A DNA stretch of 64,000 nt, from positions 1 to 64,000 of the forward strand of contig NZ_HG938353.1 of NCBI RefSeq assembly GCF_000731315.1, written 5' to 3'. Made by a program: the position numbers and the translations under genes. The notes under the pieces were generated by a model that saw only the letters and a program-made list of their open reading frames with translations, was not told the DNA's origin and did not search any database. Positions 57,123-64,000 of this stretch are shown in pieces. This stretch comes from Neorhizobium galegae bv. orientalis str. HAMBI 540. Lineage in GTDB: Bacteria; Pseudomonadota; Alphaproteobacteria; Rhizobiales; Rhizobiaceae. Position 1 is the first letter of the stretch; every line of letters begins with the position of its first letter.

Positions 57123-57158
57123 GCGTCAATGTGAATTGGCGTCAATGCATTTGACGCC
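57123..57158. promoter_or_regulatory. Operator-like palindrome and direct repeat before the LOG gene
   Basis: GGCGTCAA (57138-57145) and TTGACGCC (57151-57158) form a perfect 8-bp palindrome around TGCAT. The 9-base unit GCGTCAATG also occurs at 57123-57131 and 57139-57147, one and a half helical turns apart. The right arm abuts the GGAAGGA ribosome-binding site. A repressor could bind here; no adjacent gene encodes an obvious one. Confidence 0.5.
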
Positions 57159-57173
57159 GGAAGGATCATGCGA

Positions 57174-58040
57174 ATGGCAAAGGCGAAAAAGGATGGCCCG
57201 CGACGCAAGGACGGGGCCTGGGATCCGCTGAAGGACAACAAGGCGGACAAAAACGACGCCGCAGTCCAGCCGAGGACGCCGCAGACGGAATCGCACTCTT
57301 ATCGCCTCGCCTATGCGGATGACGAGTTTCTTAGCCGCGAGGAGCTTCGCCCCGTCCGTCTCCAACTCGAGCTGATGAAGACCGAAATGGCGCTCGCCGA
57401 GCGCGGCATCAAATCGACCGTGGTGCTGTTCGGCGGCGCGCGCATCCCGGCGCCCGGCCAGAGCGCCTGGGCCGCCCGCAACGATACGCAGCGCCAGAAC
57501 CTCGAGGCGGCTTCGGTTTATTACGAGGAGGCGCGCAAGTTCGCCGCCCTCTGCGGCAGGCATTCCGCAAGTTACAACCATCAGGAATATGTGGTGGTGA
57601 CCGGCGGCGGGCCGGGCGTCATGGAGGCCGGCAACCGTGGCGCGGCTGACGCCGGCGCGCCGAGCATCGGCCTCAACATCATGTTGCCCCACGAGCAGGC
57701 CCCGAACCGCTACGTAACGCCGGAGCTCAGCTTCAATTTCCACTATTTCGCCATCCGCAAGATGCATTTCATGATGCGGGCCAAGGCAGTCGTGGTGTTC
57801 CCCGGCGGGTTCGGCACGCTGGACGAAATGTTCGAGGCGCTGACCCTTATCCAGACCAAGCGCATGGAACGCATGCCGCTTATCCTGTTCAGCGAAGCCT
57901 TCTGGCGCGGCATCATCAATTTTGGCGCGCTCGCGGAATTCGGGACCATTGCTCCGGACGACCTCAACCTCATCAATTTCGTGGAGACCGCGGAAGAGGC
58001 GTGGAAGATCATCTCGGATTTCTACGATACCGAAAAATAA
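57174..58040 (+). CDS. LOG family protein (TIGR00730-type nucleotide hydrolase)
   Basis: A 288-residue LOG-family protein with the Rossmann motif VVTGGGPGVMEAGNRGAADA and the signature PGGFGTLDEMFEAL. Family members cleave nucleoside 5'-monophosphates to base and ribose 5-phosphate, including cytokinin ribotides in plants and plant-associated bacteria; the bacterial role is usually unproven. The N-terminal 45 or so residues are charged and not part of the fold. ATG at 57174 gives an 8-base spacing to GGAAGGA; ATG at 57168 would leave only 2. A bidirectional terminator follows. Confidence 0.87.
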   Translation: MAKAKKDGPRRKDGAWDPLKDNKADKNDAAVQPRTPQTESHSYRLAYADDEFLSREELRPVRLQLELMKTEMALAERGIKSTVVLFGGARIPAPGQSAWAARNDTQRQNLEAASVYYEEARKFAALCGRHSASYNHQEYVVVTGGGPGVMEAGNRGAADAGAPSIGLNIMLPHEQAPNRYVTPELSFNFHYFAIRKMHFMMRAKAVVVFPGGFGTLDEMFEALTLIQTKRMERMPLILFSEAFWRGIINFGALAEFGTIAPDDLNLINFVETAEEAWKIISDFYDTEK

Positions 58041-58077
58041 AAGAACCCGCCCCTTGGGGGAAGGGGCGGGTCTTTTG
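58041..58077. terminator. Bidirectional rho-independent terminator
   Basis: A perfect 11-bp stem, ACCCGCCCCTT with AAGGGGCGGGT (58045-58071), around five G residues. TCTTTT follows on the plus strand and TTCTTTTATTTTT on the minus strand, so it can end both the LOG gene and the convergent EF-hand gene. Confidence 0.88.
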
Positions 58078-58112
58078 GACGACTGTCGGAACTAGTTCCA
58101 AGGGGCGGAGAA

Positions 58113-58769
58113 CTAGAGGGGGCGGTCCGGCAGGTCGTCGATGGAAATGGTTCCATCCTTGTTGGTGTCCATGCGGGCGAACAGCTTGTCGGATGCGGCA
58201 GAAGCTTCCGCCTTGGTGATCTTGCCATCCTTGTCTTCATCGACCATGCGGAACATCCCCTGGCCCATCATCTGGCGGCCATGCGGGCGTTCCCAGCGGG
58301 CGTCCTCGCGGCCCCAGCCATGGCGGCCCTGGCCGTCGCGGTTCCAGGCGGAATGATCGCGGTCACGGCGATGGTCGTCGCGCCGATCGGCCATGTCGCG
58401 GTTGGACTGGTCGTCCTTTTTGTCCGCGGTGTTGGCGACTTCCGGCTGGTTGTTCTTGCGGAACTCTTCCATCTTCGCCTGGCGATAGTCGAACATTTCG
58501 CCGCGCGTGAGGGTGCCATCCTTGTTGGCGTCGATGGCCGCAAAGAGCTTGTCCTGGAAGGCAGTCATCTCGTCCTTGGAGATTTTGCCATCCTTGTCGG
58601 CATCGGCGTTCTTCAGCAGGCGGACGAACATCACATCCTGCATCATGGCGCGGCCGGGACCATTATGGCGGTCGGGACCATCACGCCCTGGGGCTGCAAA
58701 GGCCGGGATGGCTGCGCCGGCGATCAGCGCTGCTCCGAGGGTCGCCAGAACGATCTTTCTTGCGGTCAT
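58113..58769 (-). CDS. Exported EF-hand calcium-binding protein
   Basis: A 218-residue secreted protein. A signal peptide (about 1-25, ending PAFAAPGRD) is followed by four EF-hand loops: DADKDGKISKDEM, DANKDGTLTRGEM, DEDKDGKITKAEA and DTNKDGTISIDDL, in two pairs separated by a polar, histidine-, arginine- and aspartate-rich linker (about 100-150). All loops keep acidic residues at positions 1, 3, 5 and 12 or close equivalents, so calcium binding is likely. No enzymatic domain is seen. Role unknown. The ATG is behind AAGGA. Confidence 0.85.
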   Translation of the reverse strand: MTARKIVLATLGAALIAGAAIPAFAAPGRDGPDRHNGPGRAMMQDVMFVRLLKNADADKDGKISKDEMTAFQDKLFAAIDANKDGTLTRGEMFDYRQAKMEEFRKNNQPEVANTADKKDDQSNRDMADRRDDHRRDRDHSAWNRDGQGRHGWGREDARWERPHGRQMMGQGMFRMVDEDKDGKITKAEASAASDKLFARMDTNKDGTISIDDLPDRPL

Positions 58770-58878
58770 TGTGGTGGTCCTTCAGGTTGTTTCGATAGCC
58801 TGAAGATAGAGACCGCCGCGGTCAAAACCACTTAAACATCCGTAATGTGGATGAACTTTTCGTAATGGCGATAAAACG

Positions 58879-59592
58879 TTAGCGGATGTTGAGACCGGTG
58901 AGGAAACCCGTCAGGTCGTCGGTCACATAGTCGATGTGATCGTCCTCATCGGTAAGCTTTTCCCAACGTTCCATCAGCACCGCATCCAGATTGCGGGGCA
59001 CCAGAAGGATGGTGCGCATGCCGAGCGCCTTCGGCACCTGCAGATTGCGCGGCAGGTCCTCGAACATCGCAGCACTTTTTGTATCGACCCGGTGCAGGCT
59101 GGCGAATTTGTCGTAAGTCGCGCCTGCCGGCTTCGGCACGTAGTCGGCCGCAACGATGTCGAATATGTCGTCGAAATTATCGAGAATGCCGAGTGCCCGC
59201 GCCGCCGCTTCCGCATGCGGCACGCTGCCATTGGTGAAGATGAACTTGCGGCCGGGAAGCGCCTTGATCGCCTCGCCGAGCTCCGGGTGCGGCAGGAGCG
59301 CCGAATAGTCGATCGCATGCGCCTGTTCGAGAAACCCGTCCGGCTCGATGCCATGGTTCAGCATCAGGCCCTGCAGCGTCGTGCCGTGCTCATGGTAATA
59401 TTGCTTTTGCAGCGCTTTCGCTTCCGCCGGCTCCAGCTGCAGCAATTCCTGCACATAGGCCGTCATGTTCTTGTCGATCTGTGCGAACAGATTGATGTGA
59501 TGCGGATAAAGCGTGTTGTCGAGATCGAACACCCAGTTGCGGACGTGGGCGAAATCGGCGGGATCGGGCAAGGTCTGCGGCTTTTTTTCCAT
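58879..59592 (-). CDS. HAD-family pyrimidine 5'-nucleotidase-like hydrolase
   Basis: A 237-residue HAD hydrolase with motif I WVFDLDNTLYPHHINLF, motif II FIFTNGS, and motifs III/IV in KPAGATYDKF and AAMFEDLPRNL. The HHINLF extension after motif I is typical of the SDT1/pyrimidine 5'-nucleotidase branch. ATG at 59592 (MEKKPQTLPDPADFAHVRN) begins the conserved part; an in-frame extension upstream overlaps the divergent transporter promoter and is not conserved. It is divergent from the EamA gene. Confidence 0.86.
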   Translation of the reverse strand: MEKKPQTLPDPADFAHVRNWVFDLDNTLYPHHINLFAQIDKNMTAYVQELLQLEPAEAKALQKQYYHEHGTTLQGLMLNHGIEPDGFLEQAHAIDYSALLPHPELGEAIKALPGRKFIFTNGSVPHAEAAARALGILDNFDDIFDIVAADYVPKPAGATYDKFASLHRVDTKSAAMFEDLPRNLQVPKALGMRTILLVPRNLDAVLMERWEKLTDEDDHIDYVTDDLTGFLTGLNIR

Positions 59593-59697
59593 GGCCGCTT
59601 TATGCACCGCCTCAGCGGCAAAGAAAACGAAAAAGACGAACGCTTTCAGCCGCGACCGACCTTGGCGATCTGCCGGAACGCGTGATACCGCCAGCAT

Positions 59698-60600
59698 ATG
59701 GAACTCTGGATCCCCATCACCATCGCCGCCGCCTTCCTGCAGAACCTGCGCTCTGCGCTGCAGAAGCATCTACAGGGGTCTCTTGGCACGCGCGGAGCGA
59801 GCTTCGTGCGCTTCGGCTACGGTTTTCCGATCGCGATCCTCTATGTCCTCTGCCTCCATTATTTCGTCGGTTATCCGTTTCCGACGCTGAACTGGATCTT
59901 CGCCTTATGGGCGGTGATCGGCGGGCTGGCGCAGATCTTTGCGACCATGATGCTGGTGCATCTCTTTTCGCTCAGGAATTTTGCGGTCGGAACGGCTTAT
60001 TCCAAGACCGAGCCGGTGCAGGCTGCCATATTCGGCTTCATTCTGCTCGGCGAAAAGCTGACGCCGGGCTCGGTTGCCGCAATCATCGTCGGCGTGACCG
60101 GCGTGATGACGATCTCGATGGCGCGCATGCCGCTGTCCTGGCGCAACATGCTGGTCGCCATGACCAGCCGCACCGCCCTCATCGGCATCGCCTCGGGTGC
60201 CGTCTTCGGTATTTCGGCGGTGTCCTACCGCACCGCGTCGTTGTCGCTCGGTGGTCCGGGCCCGGTCATGGAGGCTGCCGTGACGCTCGCCTGTGTCACG
60301 ACCTTCCAGACCGCTTTCATGCTGGTCTGGATGTTCTGGAAGGACAAGCGCGAGATCGTCCAGGTCGTTCTCTCGTGGCGGTCGTCCTCTCTTGTGGGCC
60401 TGGCTGGCGTCGTCGGTTCGGCCGGTTGGTTCACGGCCATGACCCTGCAGCAGGTCGCCTATGTCCGCGCTCTCGGCCAGATCGAGCTCGTCTTCACGTT
60501 CATGGCGTCCTATTTCCTCTTTCATGAACGGGTGAACCGCATGGAAGTGTTCGGCTGCTCGCTGATCGTCTGCGGCATTCTGGGGCTGATCTTTTCCTGA
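59698..60600 (+). CDS. EamA/DMT-family transporter
   Basis: A 300-residue inner-membrane protein of the drug/metabolite transporter superfamily, with ten predicted helices in two EamA repeats (about 5-140 and 160-298). The end of the first repeat carries SKTEPVQAAIFGFILLGEKL and the second ends with VFTFMASYFLFHERVNRMEV, the usual repeat-closing motif. The substrate is unknown. The ATG has no strong ribosome-binding site. Confidence 0.85.
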   Translation: MELWIPITIAAAFLQNLRSALQKHLQGSLGTRGASFVRFGYGFPIAILYVLCLHYFVGYPFPTLNWIFALWAVIGGLAQIFATMMLVHLFSLRNFAVGTAYSKTEPVQAAIFGFILLGEKLTPGSVAAIIVGVTGVMTISMARMPLSWRNMLVAMTSRTALIGIASGAVFGISAVSYRTASLSLGGPGPVMEAAVTLACVTTFQTAFMLVWMFWKDKREIVQVVLSWRSSSLVGLAGVVGSAGWFTAMTLQQVAYVRALGQIELVFTFMASYFLFHERVNRMEVFGCSLIVCGILGLIFS

Positions 60601-60672
60601 TCGCCGCCCGATTTGCGGCGGCATCCGTCACCGAATCCGGTTAAGGTAAGCCTATCAACGGGAGGATCTTCG

Positions 60673-61446
60673 ATGTCTCAGAGCGACAAGGCAGCCGCGT
60701 TCGCAGCACTTCACCAGAAGGGCAACCCGGTCATCATCTACAACATCTGGGATGCAGGCACTGCCAAGGCGGTTGCGGATGCTGGGGCGAAGGCGCTCGG
60801 CACCGGAAGCTGGTCGGTCGCCGCAGCGCAAGGGTATGCCGACGGCGAGAACCTGCCGCTCGATGCATTGCTTGCCACGGCGAAATCGATCACCGCGGCC
60901 GTCGACCTGCCGCTTTCGGTGGATTTCGAGGGCGGTTATGCGGAAGATCCGGCCGAGCTGGCGGCAAATGTCGCCAGGGTCATTGACGCGGGTGCGATCG
61001 GCATCAATTTCGAGGATCAGGTCATCGGCGGCAGCGGTATCTATCCCGTGGAGCAGCAGGCCGATCGCATCCGTGCCATCCGGGCCTTGGCAGACACACG
61101 CGATATGCCGTTCTTCATCAACGCCCGGACCGATCTTTTCCTTCAGGAAGGCGACCGGACAAAGCATGCCGCGCTTCTCGATCAGGCGATCGAACGCGCC
61201 AGAGCCTATGCCGAGGCTGGGGCCAACGGTTTCTTTGCGCCGGGACTGGCCGATGAGGGGTTGATCGAGACGCTCTGCAAGGCCTCGCCGCTTCCGGTCA
61301 ACATCATGATGTTCAGTGGCGTTCCGTCGCCGAAACGTCTTGGTGAACTTGGTGTCGGCCGGGTCAGCTACGGGCCGGGTCCCTACCGGGCGATGATGGT
61401 GAAGCTGAAGGAAGACGCGGCGGCGGTTTTCACCGCCGCCGGCTGA
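60673..61446 (+). CDS. Isocitrate lyase/PEP mutase superfamily protein
   Basis: A 257-residue member of the ICL/PEPM superfamily. It has YNIWDAGTAKAVADAGAKAL, the magnesium-site region LSVDFEGGYAEDPAELAANV, and GINFEDQVIGGSGIYP. The lyase motif KKCGH of true isocitrate lyases is absent, so it is more likely an oxaloacetate-decarboxylase- or phosphonopyruvate-like enzyme. ATG at 60673 follows GGAGGATC, which decides the start. It converges on argB. Confidence 0.86.
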   Translation: MSQSDKAAAFAALHQKGNPVIIYNIWDAGTAKAVADAGAKALGTGSWSVAAAQGYADGENLPLDALLATAKSITAAVDLPLSVDFEGGYAEDPAELAANVARVIDAGAIGINFEDQVIGGSGIYPVEQQADRIRAIRALADTRDMPFFINARTDLFLQEGDRTKHAALLDQAIERARAYAEAGANGFFAPGLADEGLIETLCKASPLPVNIMMFSGVPSPKRLGELGVGRVSYGPGPYRAMMVKLKEDAAAVFTAAG

Positions 61447-61465
61447 GCATTGGAGGCATCAGCGA

Positions 61466-62353
61466 TCAGGGTACGATCAGTGTGCCGGCGCCGTGTTCGG
61501 TGAAGATTTCGAGCAGGACCGAATGGGCGGTCTTGCCGTTCAGGATGACGACGCCCTGCACGCCGGCCTTGATCGCCTCGATGCAGGTCTCGACCTTCGG
61601 GATCATGCCGCCGGAGATCGTGCCGTCCTTGATGAGAGCCTGGGCCTGGGCGACCGTCAGTTCCTTGATCAACTGCTTGTCCTTGTCGAGGACGCCCGGA
61701 ACGTCGGTGAGGAAGAGCAGACGGGTGGCGCTGAGCGCGCCGGCGATGGCGCCCGCGAACGTGTCGGCATTGATGTTGTAGGTCGCGCCGTCGCGGCCCG
61801 GAGCAACCGGGGCGATGACCGGGATCATTTCCGACTTGGCGAGCAGGTCGAGCAACGTGCGGTCAACTTCCACCACCTCGCCGACGAAGCCGAGGTCGAG
61901 AACCCGCTCGATATTGCTATCCGGATCGATGACGGTCTTCTTGGCCTTTTCGGCGAAGACCATGTTGCCGTCCTTGCCGCAAAGGCCGATCGCCCATTCG
62001 CCGGTCTGGTTGATCAGCGCGACGATTTCCTTGTTGATCGAGCCGGCGAGAACCATTTCGACGATCTCGACCGTCTTCTGGTCGGTGACGCGCAGGCCGG
62101 CTTCGAACTTGGATTCGATACCCATCTTCGTCAGCATGGCGCCGATCTGCGGGCCGCCGCCATGCACGACGATCGGATTGACGCCGGACTGCTTTAGAAG
62201 CGCGATATCCGCCGCGAACGCCTTGCCGAGCTCGGTATCGCCCATGGCGTGACCGCCGTATTTCACGACGATCGTCTTGTTTTCGTAACGCTGCATATAA
62301 GGCAGCGCCTGCGCCAGAAGCTTTGCCTGAAGTTCACTTTCGGAAGCCGTCAT
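61466..62353 (-). CDS. argB: N-acetylglutamate kinase
   Basis: Second step of arginine synthesis. The 295-residue amino-acid kinase has [30 protein letters not shown] and the C-terminal [18 protein letters not shown]. The N-terminal helix ([20 protein letters not shown]) and the C-terminal features are those of the hexameric, arginine-inhibited form, which is also bound by PII in some bacteria; glnD is in the same window. In many rhizobia engB and argB are adjacent; here a fasciclin gene lies between. Confidence 0.95.
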   Translation of the reverse strand: MTASESELQAKLLAQALPYMQRYENKTIVVKYGGHAMGDTELGKAFAADIALLKQSGVNPIVVHGGGPQIGAMLTKMGIESKFEAGLRVTDQKTVEIVEMVLAGSINKEIVALINQTGEWAIGLCGKDGNMVFAEKAKKTVIDPDSNIERVLDLGFVGEVVEVDRTLLDLLAKSEMIPVIAPVAPGRDGATYNINADTFAGAIAGALSATRLLFLTDVPGVLDKDKQLIKELTVAQAQALIKDGTISGGMIPKVETCIEAIKAGVQGVVILNGKTAHSVLLEIFTEHGAGTLIVP

Positions 62354-62703
62354 GGGATACCCCTGAATATTGAGTGTGGCCTTTTAGCGCATGTTTTTGA
62401 CAGAGGAAATAATAAGTCCGGAGATTATCGCGCAATCGACGGAGCGGTGCAGGTCAATGGAGCACCACACGCCGGCACGAACGCAAGTTGGGGACATGTT
62501 GGTCCCGTAAATTGGGGGCAATGCCGTAAATATAGGATAATAAAACCAAAGGTTTAATAGTTTATTTTCGGCTTTCTCATTGCCGCTGAAACTCTTCTTC
62601 TCCGGCTCCCGTCTCTTGTGATGTCTCCGCAAAGTCGGGACGTCAGGCCTTGGGAGGCGCGCGTCCGCGCCGGGGCAACAAGATTCGTTGAGAGGAAGCC
62701 ATC
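62354..62703. other. Gene-free region between argB and the fasciclin gene
   Basis: No gene is evident in these 350 bases. The centre (about 62520-62575) is unusually AT-rich. I see a GGGAC-6-GTCCC hairpin near 62492-62507, a candidate promoter at 62512-62541, and a GGCGCG-4-CGCGCC hairpin at 62656-62671 in what would be the leader of the fasciclin gene. Confidence 0.45.
62512..62541 (+). promoter_or_regulatory. Weak candidate promoter of the fasciclin gene
   Basis: A good -10 box GATAAT (62536-62541) sits 18 bases after a poor -35, TTGGGG (62512-62517), in the only AT-rich stretch upstream of the gene. Confidence 0.3.
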
Positions 62704-63261
62704 ATGTTGAAGACCGCATTCCGCACGCTCGCCATCGCGACCGTTATGTCCGCCACCACTGTCACCGCCTTCGCCGCCAACCCGAAGGTCGGCGGTGCTG
62801 CCATGTATGAAAACAAGAACATCGTCGAAAACGCCGTGAATTCCAAGGACCACACGACGCTCGTCGCGGCCGTCAAGGCTGCTGGCCTCGTCGATACGCT
62901 CCAGGGCAAGGGTCCGTTCACGGTCTTCGCGCCGACCAACGAAGCCTTCGCGGCACTGCCCAAGGGCACTGTTGAAACGCTGCTGAAGCCGGAAAACAAG
63001 GCTCAGCTCACCAAGGTGCTGACCTGCCATGTGGTCGCGATCAGCGCCATGTCCACCGCCATCGAGAAGATGATCAAGGACGACAAGGGCACGCATGACG
63101 TCAAGACCGTCGGCGGCTGCATCCTGAAAGCCAAGGAAAGCATGGGCAAGATCACGCTCACCGACGAAATGGGCGGCGTCTCCAATGTCACGATCGCCGA
63201 CGTCAAGCAATCGAACGGCGTCATCCACGTGGTCGACAAGGTTCTGCTGCCGAAAATGTAA
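62704..63261 (+). CDS. Exported fasciclin (FAS1) domain protein
   Basis: A 185-residue secreted protein with a signal peptide (about 1-25, TVTAFAAN) and one FAS1 domain: NIVENAVNSKDHTTLVAAVK, the H1-type motif GPFTVFAPTNEAFAALPKGT and the closing GVIHVVDKVLLPKM. FAS1 proteins mediate adhesion; in Sinorhizobium such a protein (Nex18/Fas1 type) has been linked to symbiosis, but I cannot show that this is its orthologue. ATG follows AGAGGA. It lies, oppositely oriented, between argB and engB. Confidence 0.87.
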   Translation: MLKTAFRTLAIATVMSATTVTAFAANPKVGGAAMYENKNIVENAVNSKDHTTLVAAVKAAGLVDTLQGKGPFTVFAPTNEAFAALPKGTVETLLKPENKAQLTKVLTCHVVAISAMSTAIEKMIKDDKGTHDVKTVGGCILKAKESMGKITLTDEMGGVSNVTIADVKQSNGVIHVVDKVLLPKM

Positions 63262-63290
63262 AAGCCGGTTACGCGTTTGGGGCTTTTACA
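63257..63290. repeat. Hairpin at the end of the fasciclin gene
   Basis: TGTAAAAGCC and GGCTTTTACA form a perfect 10-bp stem around 14 bases, starting inside the last codons of the gene. The stem itself carries A- and T-rich arms, so it may act as a terminator in either direction. Confidence 0.5.
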
Positions 63291-63295
63291 TCAGT

Positions 63296-63326
63296 ATCCG
63301 GTCGCCTCTCCTGGGGGTGGCCGGAT
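63296..63326. repeat. Hairpin between the fasciclin gene and engB
   Basis: Eleven-base arms (63296-63306 and 63316-63326, two G-T type pairs) start ATCCGG and end CCGGAT. It lies 20 bases beyond the engB stop and could end engB transcription; no T tract follows. Confidence 0.4.
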
Positions 63327-63346
63327 CTGCCGTTTCAAGAACAGCG

Positions 63347-63994
63347 TCAGACCGGGCGGCCGACGGTTTCGGCAATCGCCTGGCGCAGTTCGTCTATCCC
63401 CTTGCCCTTTTCGGACGAAGTGGAGAGCACGAACGGGAAGGCGGCGGGATGCTTGCGGACCTTTTCCTGAGTCTCGGCCAGCAGCTTCACCACGGCTGGT
63501 TCCTTGATCTTGTCCGTCTTGGTCAGCACGATCTGGTAGGAGACGGCGGCCTTGTCGAGGAGGTCCAGGACTTCGTCGTCGTTCTTCTTGATGCCGTGGC
63601 GGCTGTCGATCAGCACATAGACGCGCTTCAGCGTCGCGCGGCCGCGCAGATAGTCGAAGACGAGCTTGGTCCAGGCGTCCACATTCTCTTTCGGGGCCTT
63701 CGCGTAGCCGTAACCCGGCATGTCGACCAGCGCCATGGGGGGCAGGTCGTCTCCGCCTCCGGAATAGCCGTCTGGCACGAAATAGTTGAGCTCCTGGGTT
63801 CGCCCGGGGGTATTGGAGGTGCGCGCCAAAGCCTTCTGGCCGACGAGCGCATTGATCAGCGACGACTTGCCGACGTTCGAGCGGCCGGCAAAGGCGACTT
63901 CCAGCGGGCCTTCCGGGGGTAGGAACTTCATCGAGGGCACGCCGCGGATGAAGATCCAGGGGCGGCCGAATAGCGGTTTGTCGTCCGTGCTCAT
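63347..63994 (-). CDS. engB: Ribosome biogenesis GTPase EngB (YihA/YsxC)
   Basis: Essential GTPase for 50S subunit assembly. The 215-residue protein has G1 [15 protein letters not shown]3 [13 protein letters not shown] and G4 TKTDKIKEP. The ATG at 63994 is 6 bases from the window edge, so the ribosome-binding site is not visible; this first codon matches the usual N terminus. In rhizobia engB is normally followed by argB in the same direction; here the fasciclin gene separates them. Confidence 0.94.
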   Translation of the reverse strand: MSTDDKPLFGRPWIFIRGVPSMKFLPPEGPLEVAFAGRSNVGKSSLINALVGQKALARTSNTPGRTQELNYFVPDGYSGGGDDLPPMALVDMPGYGYAKAPKENVDAWTKLVFDYLRGRATLKRVYVLIDSRHGIKKNDDEVLDLLDKAAVSYQIVLTKTDKIKEPAVVKLLAETQEKVRKHPAAFPFVLSTSSEKGKGIDELRQAIAETVGRPV

Positions 63995-64000
63995 GTCTGC

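Noticed and set aside
1..64000. tRNA genes, CRISPR arrays, insertion sequences or prophage
   Set aside because: I scanned gaps for T-arm signatures, regularly spaced repeats, transposase or integrase motifs and found none.

Overview
The window is a 64 kb stretch of alphaproteobacterial chromosome, almost certainly from the Rhizobiaceae (Rhizobium/Agrobacterium/Sinorhizobium relatives; I cannot fix the genus). The grounds are the dnaA start region, the ptsN-hpf-rpoN-lptB-lptA-lptC block, both ornithine-lipid acyltransferases (olsB, olsA), a two-domain NADP malic enzyme, a Mur-like Fur protein, a PhrR/PraR-type repressor between lnt and metK, and an Hsp20-DUF1150 pair. It is high-GC and gene-dense. 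I see no insertion sequence, prophage, CRISPR array, rRNA or tRNA.

Layout. 1-5.8 kb: dnaA, a LysE exporter and a methyltransferase face right; rph, a VOC protein, rdgB and hemW face left as one run. 5.9-7.9 kb: hrcA and grpE (heat shock). 8.0-13.2 kb: leftward block of ptsN, hpf, rpoN, lptB, lptA and lptC. 13.4-18.2 kb: sppA, ihfB, a LapA-domain protein, a coxG-like gene, two RNA methyltransferases and lspA. 18.3-23.7 kb: hybrid histidine kinase, olsB, a solitary Phd-type antitoxin and the malic enzyme. 23.8-32.3 kb: mutS, a membrane-tethered AraC regulator, glnD and murJ. 32.3-39.9 kb: an M15-like peptidase, a structured gene-free gap, a VOC protein, trpS, a universal stress protein, a NifU-like protein, then the tight run tsaB-rimI-mur-olsA-miaB. 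39.9-47.2 kb: phoH-ybeY-ybeX-lnt, phrR, metK, trmB. 47.2-57.0 kb: DUF1150-hsp20, nucleoside hydrolase, ribokinase, rmuC, def-fmt-truA, two tandem membrane paralogues, dapE, dapD. 57.2-64 kb: LOG protein, EF-hand protein, HAD nucleotidase, EamA transporter, ICL/PEPM enzyme, argB, a fasciclin protein and engB.

Most genes are core housekeeping: replication and repair, translation and RNA modification, envelope assembly (Lpt, Lnt, LspA, MurJ), nitrogen signalling (GlnD, PtsN, RpoN), lysine and arginine synthesis, and heat shock. The unexplained signals are mostly regulatory. They include a textbook -24/-12 (sigma-54) promoter lying over the likely promoter of rpoN itself; a 21-bp-arm palindrome over the ribosome-binding site of a toxin-less antitoxin; four consecutive hairpins in the murJ-trpS gap; an RpoH promoter plus ROSE-type RNA thermometer on hsp20; and operator-like palindromes upstream of phrR, metK and the LOG gene. 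I did not find a convincing multi-gene novel system.
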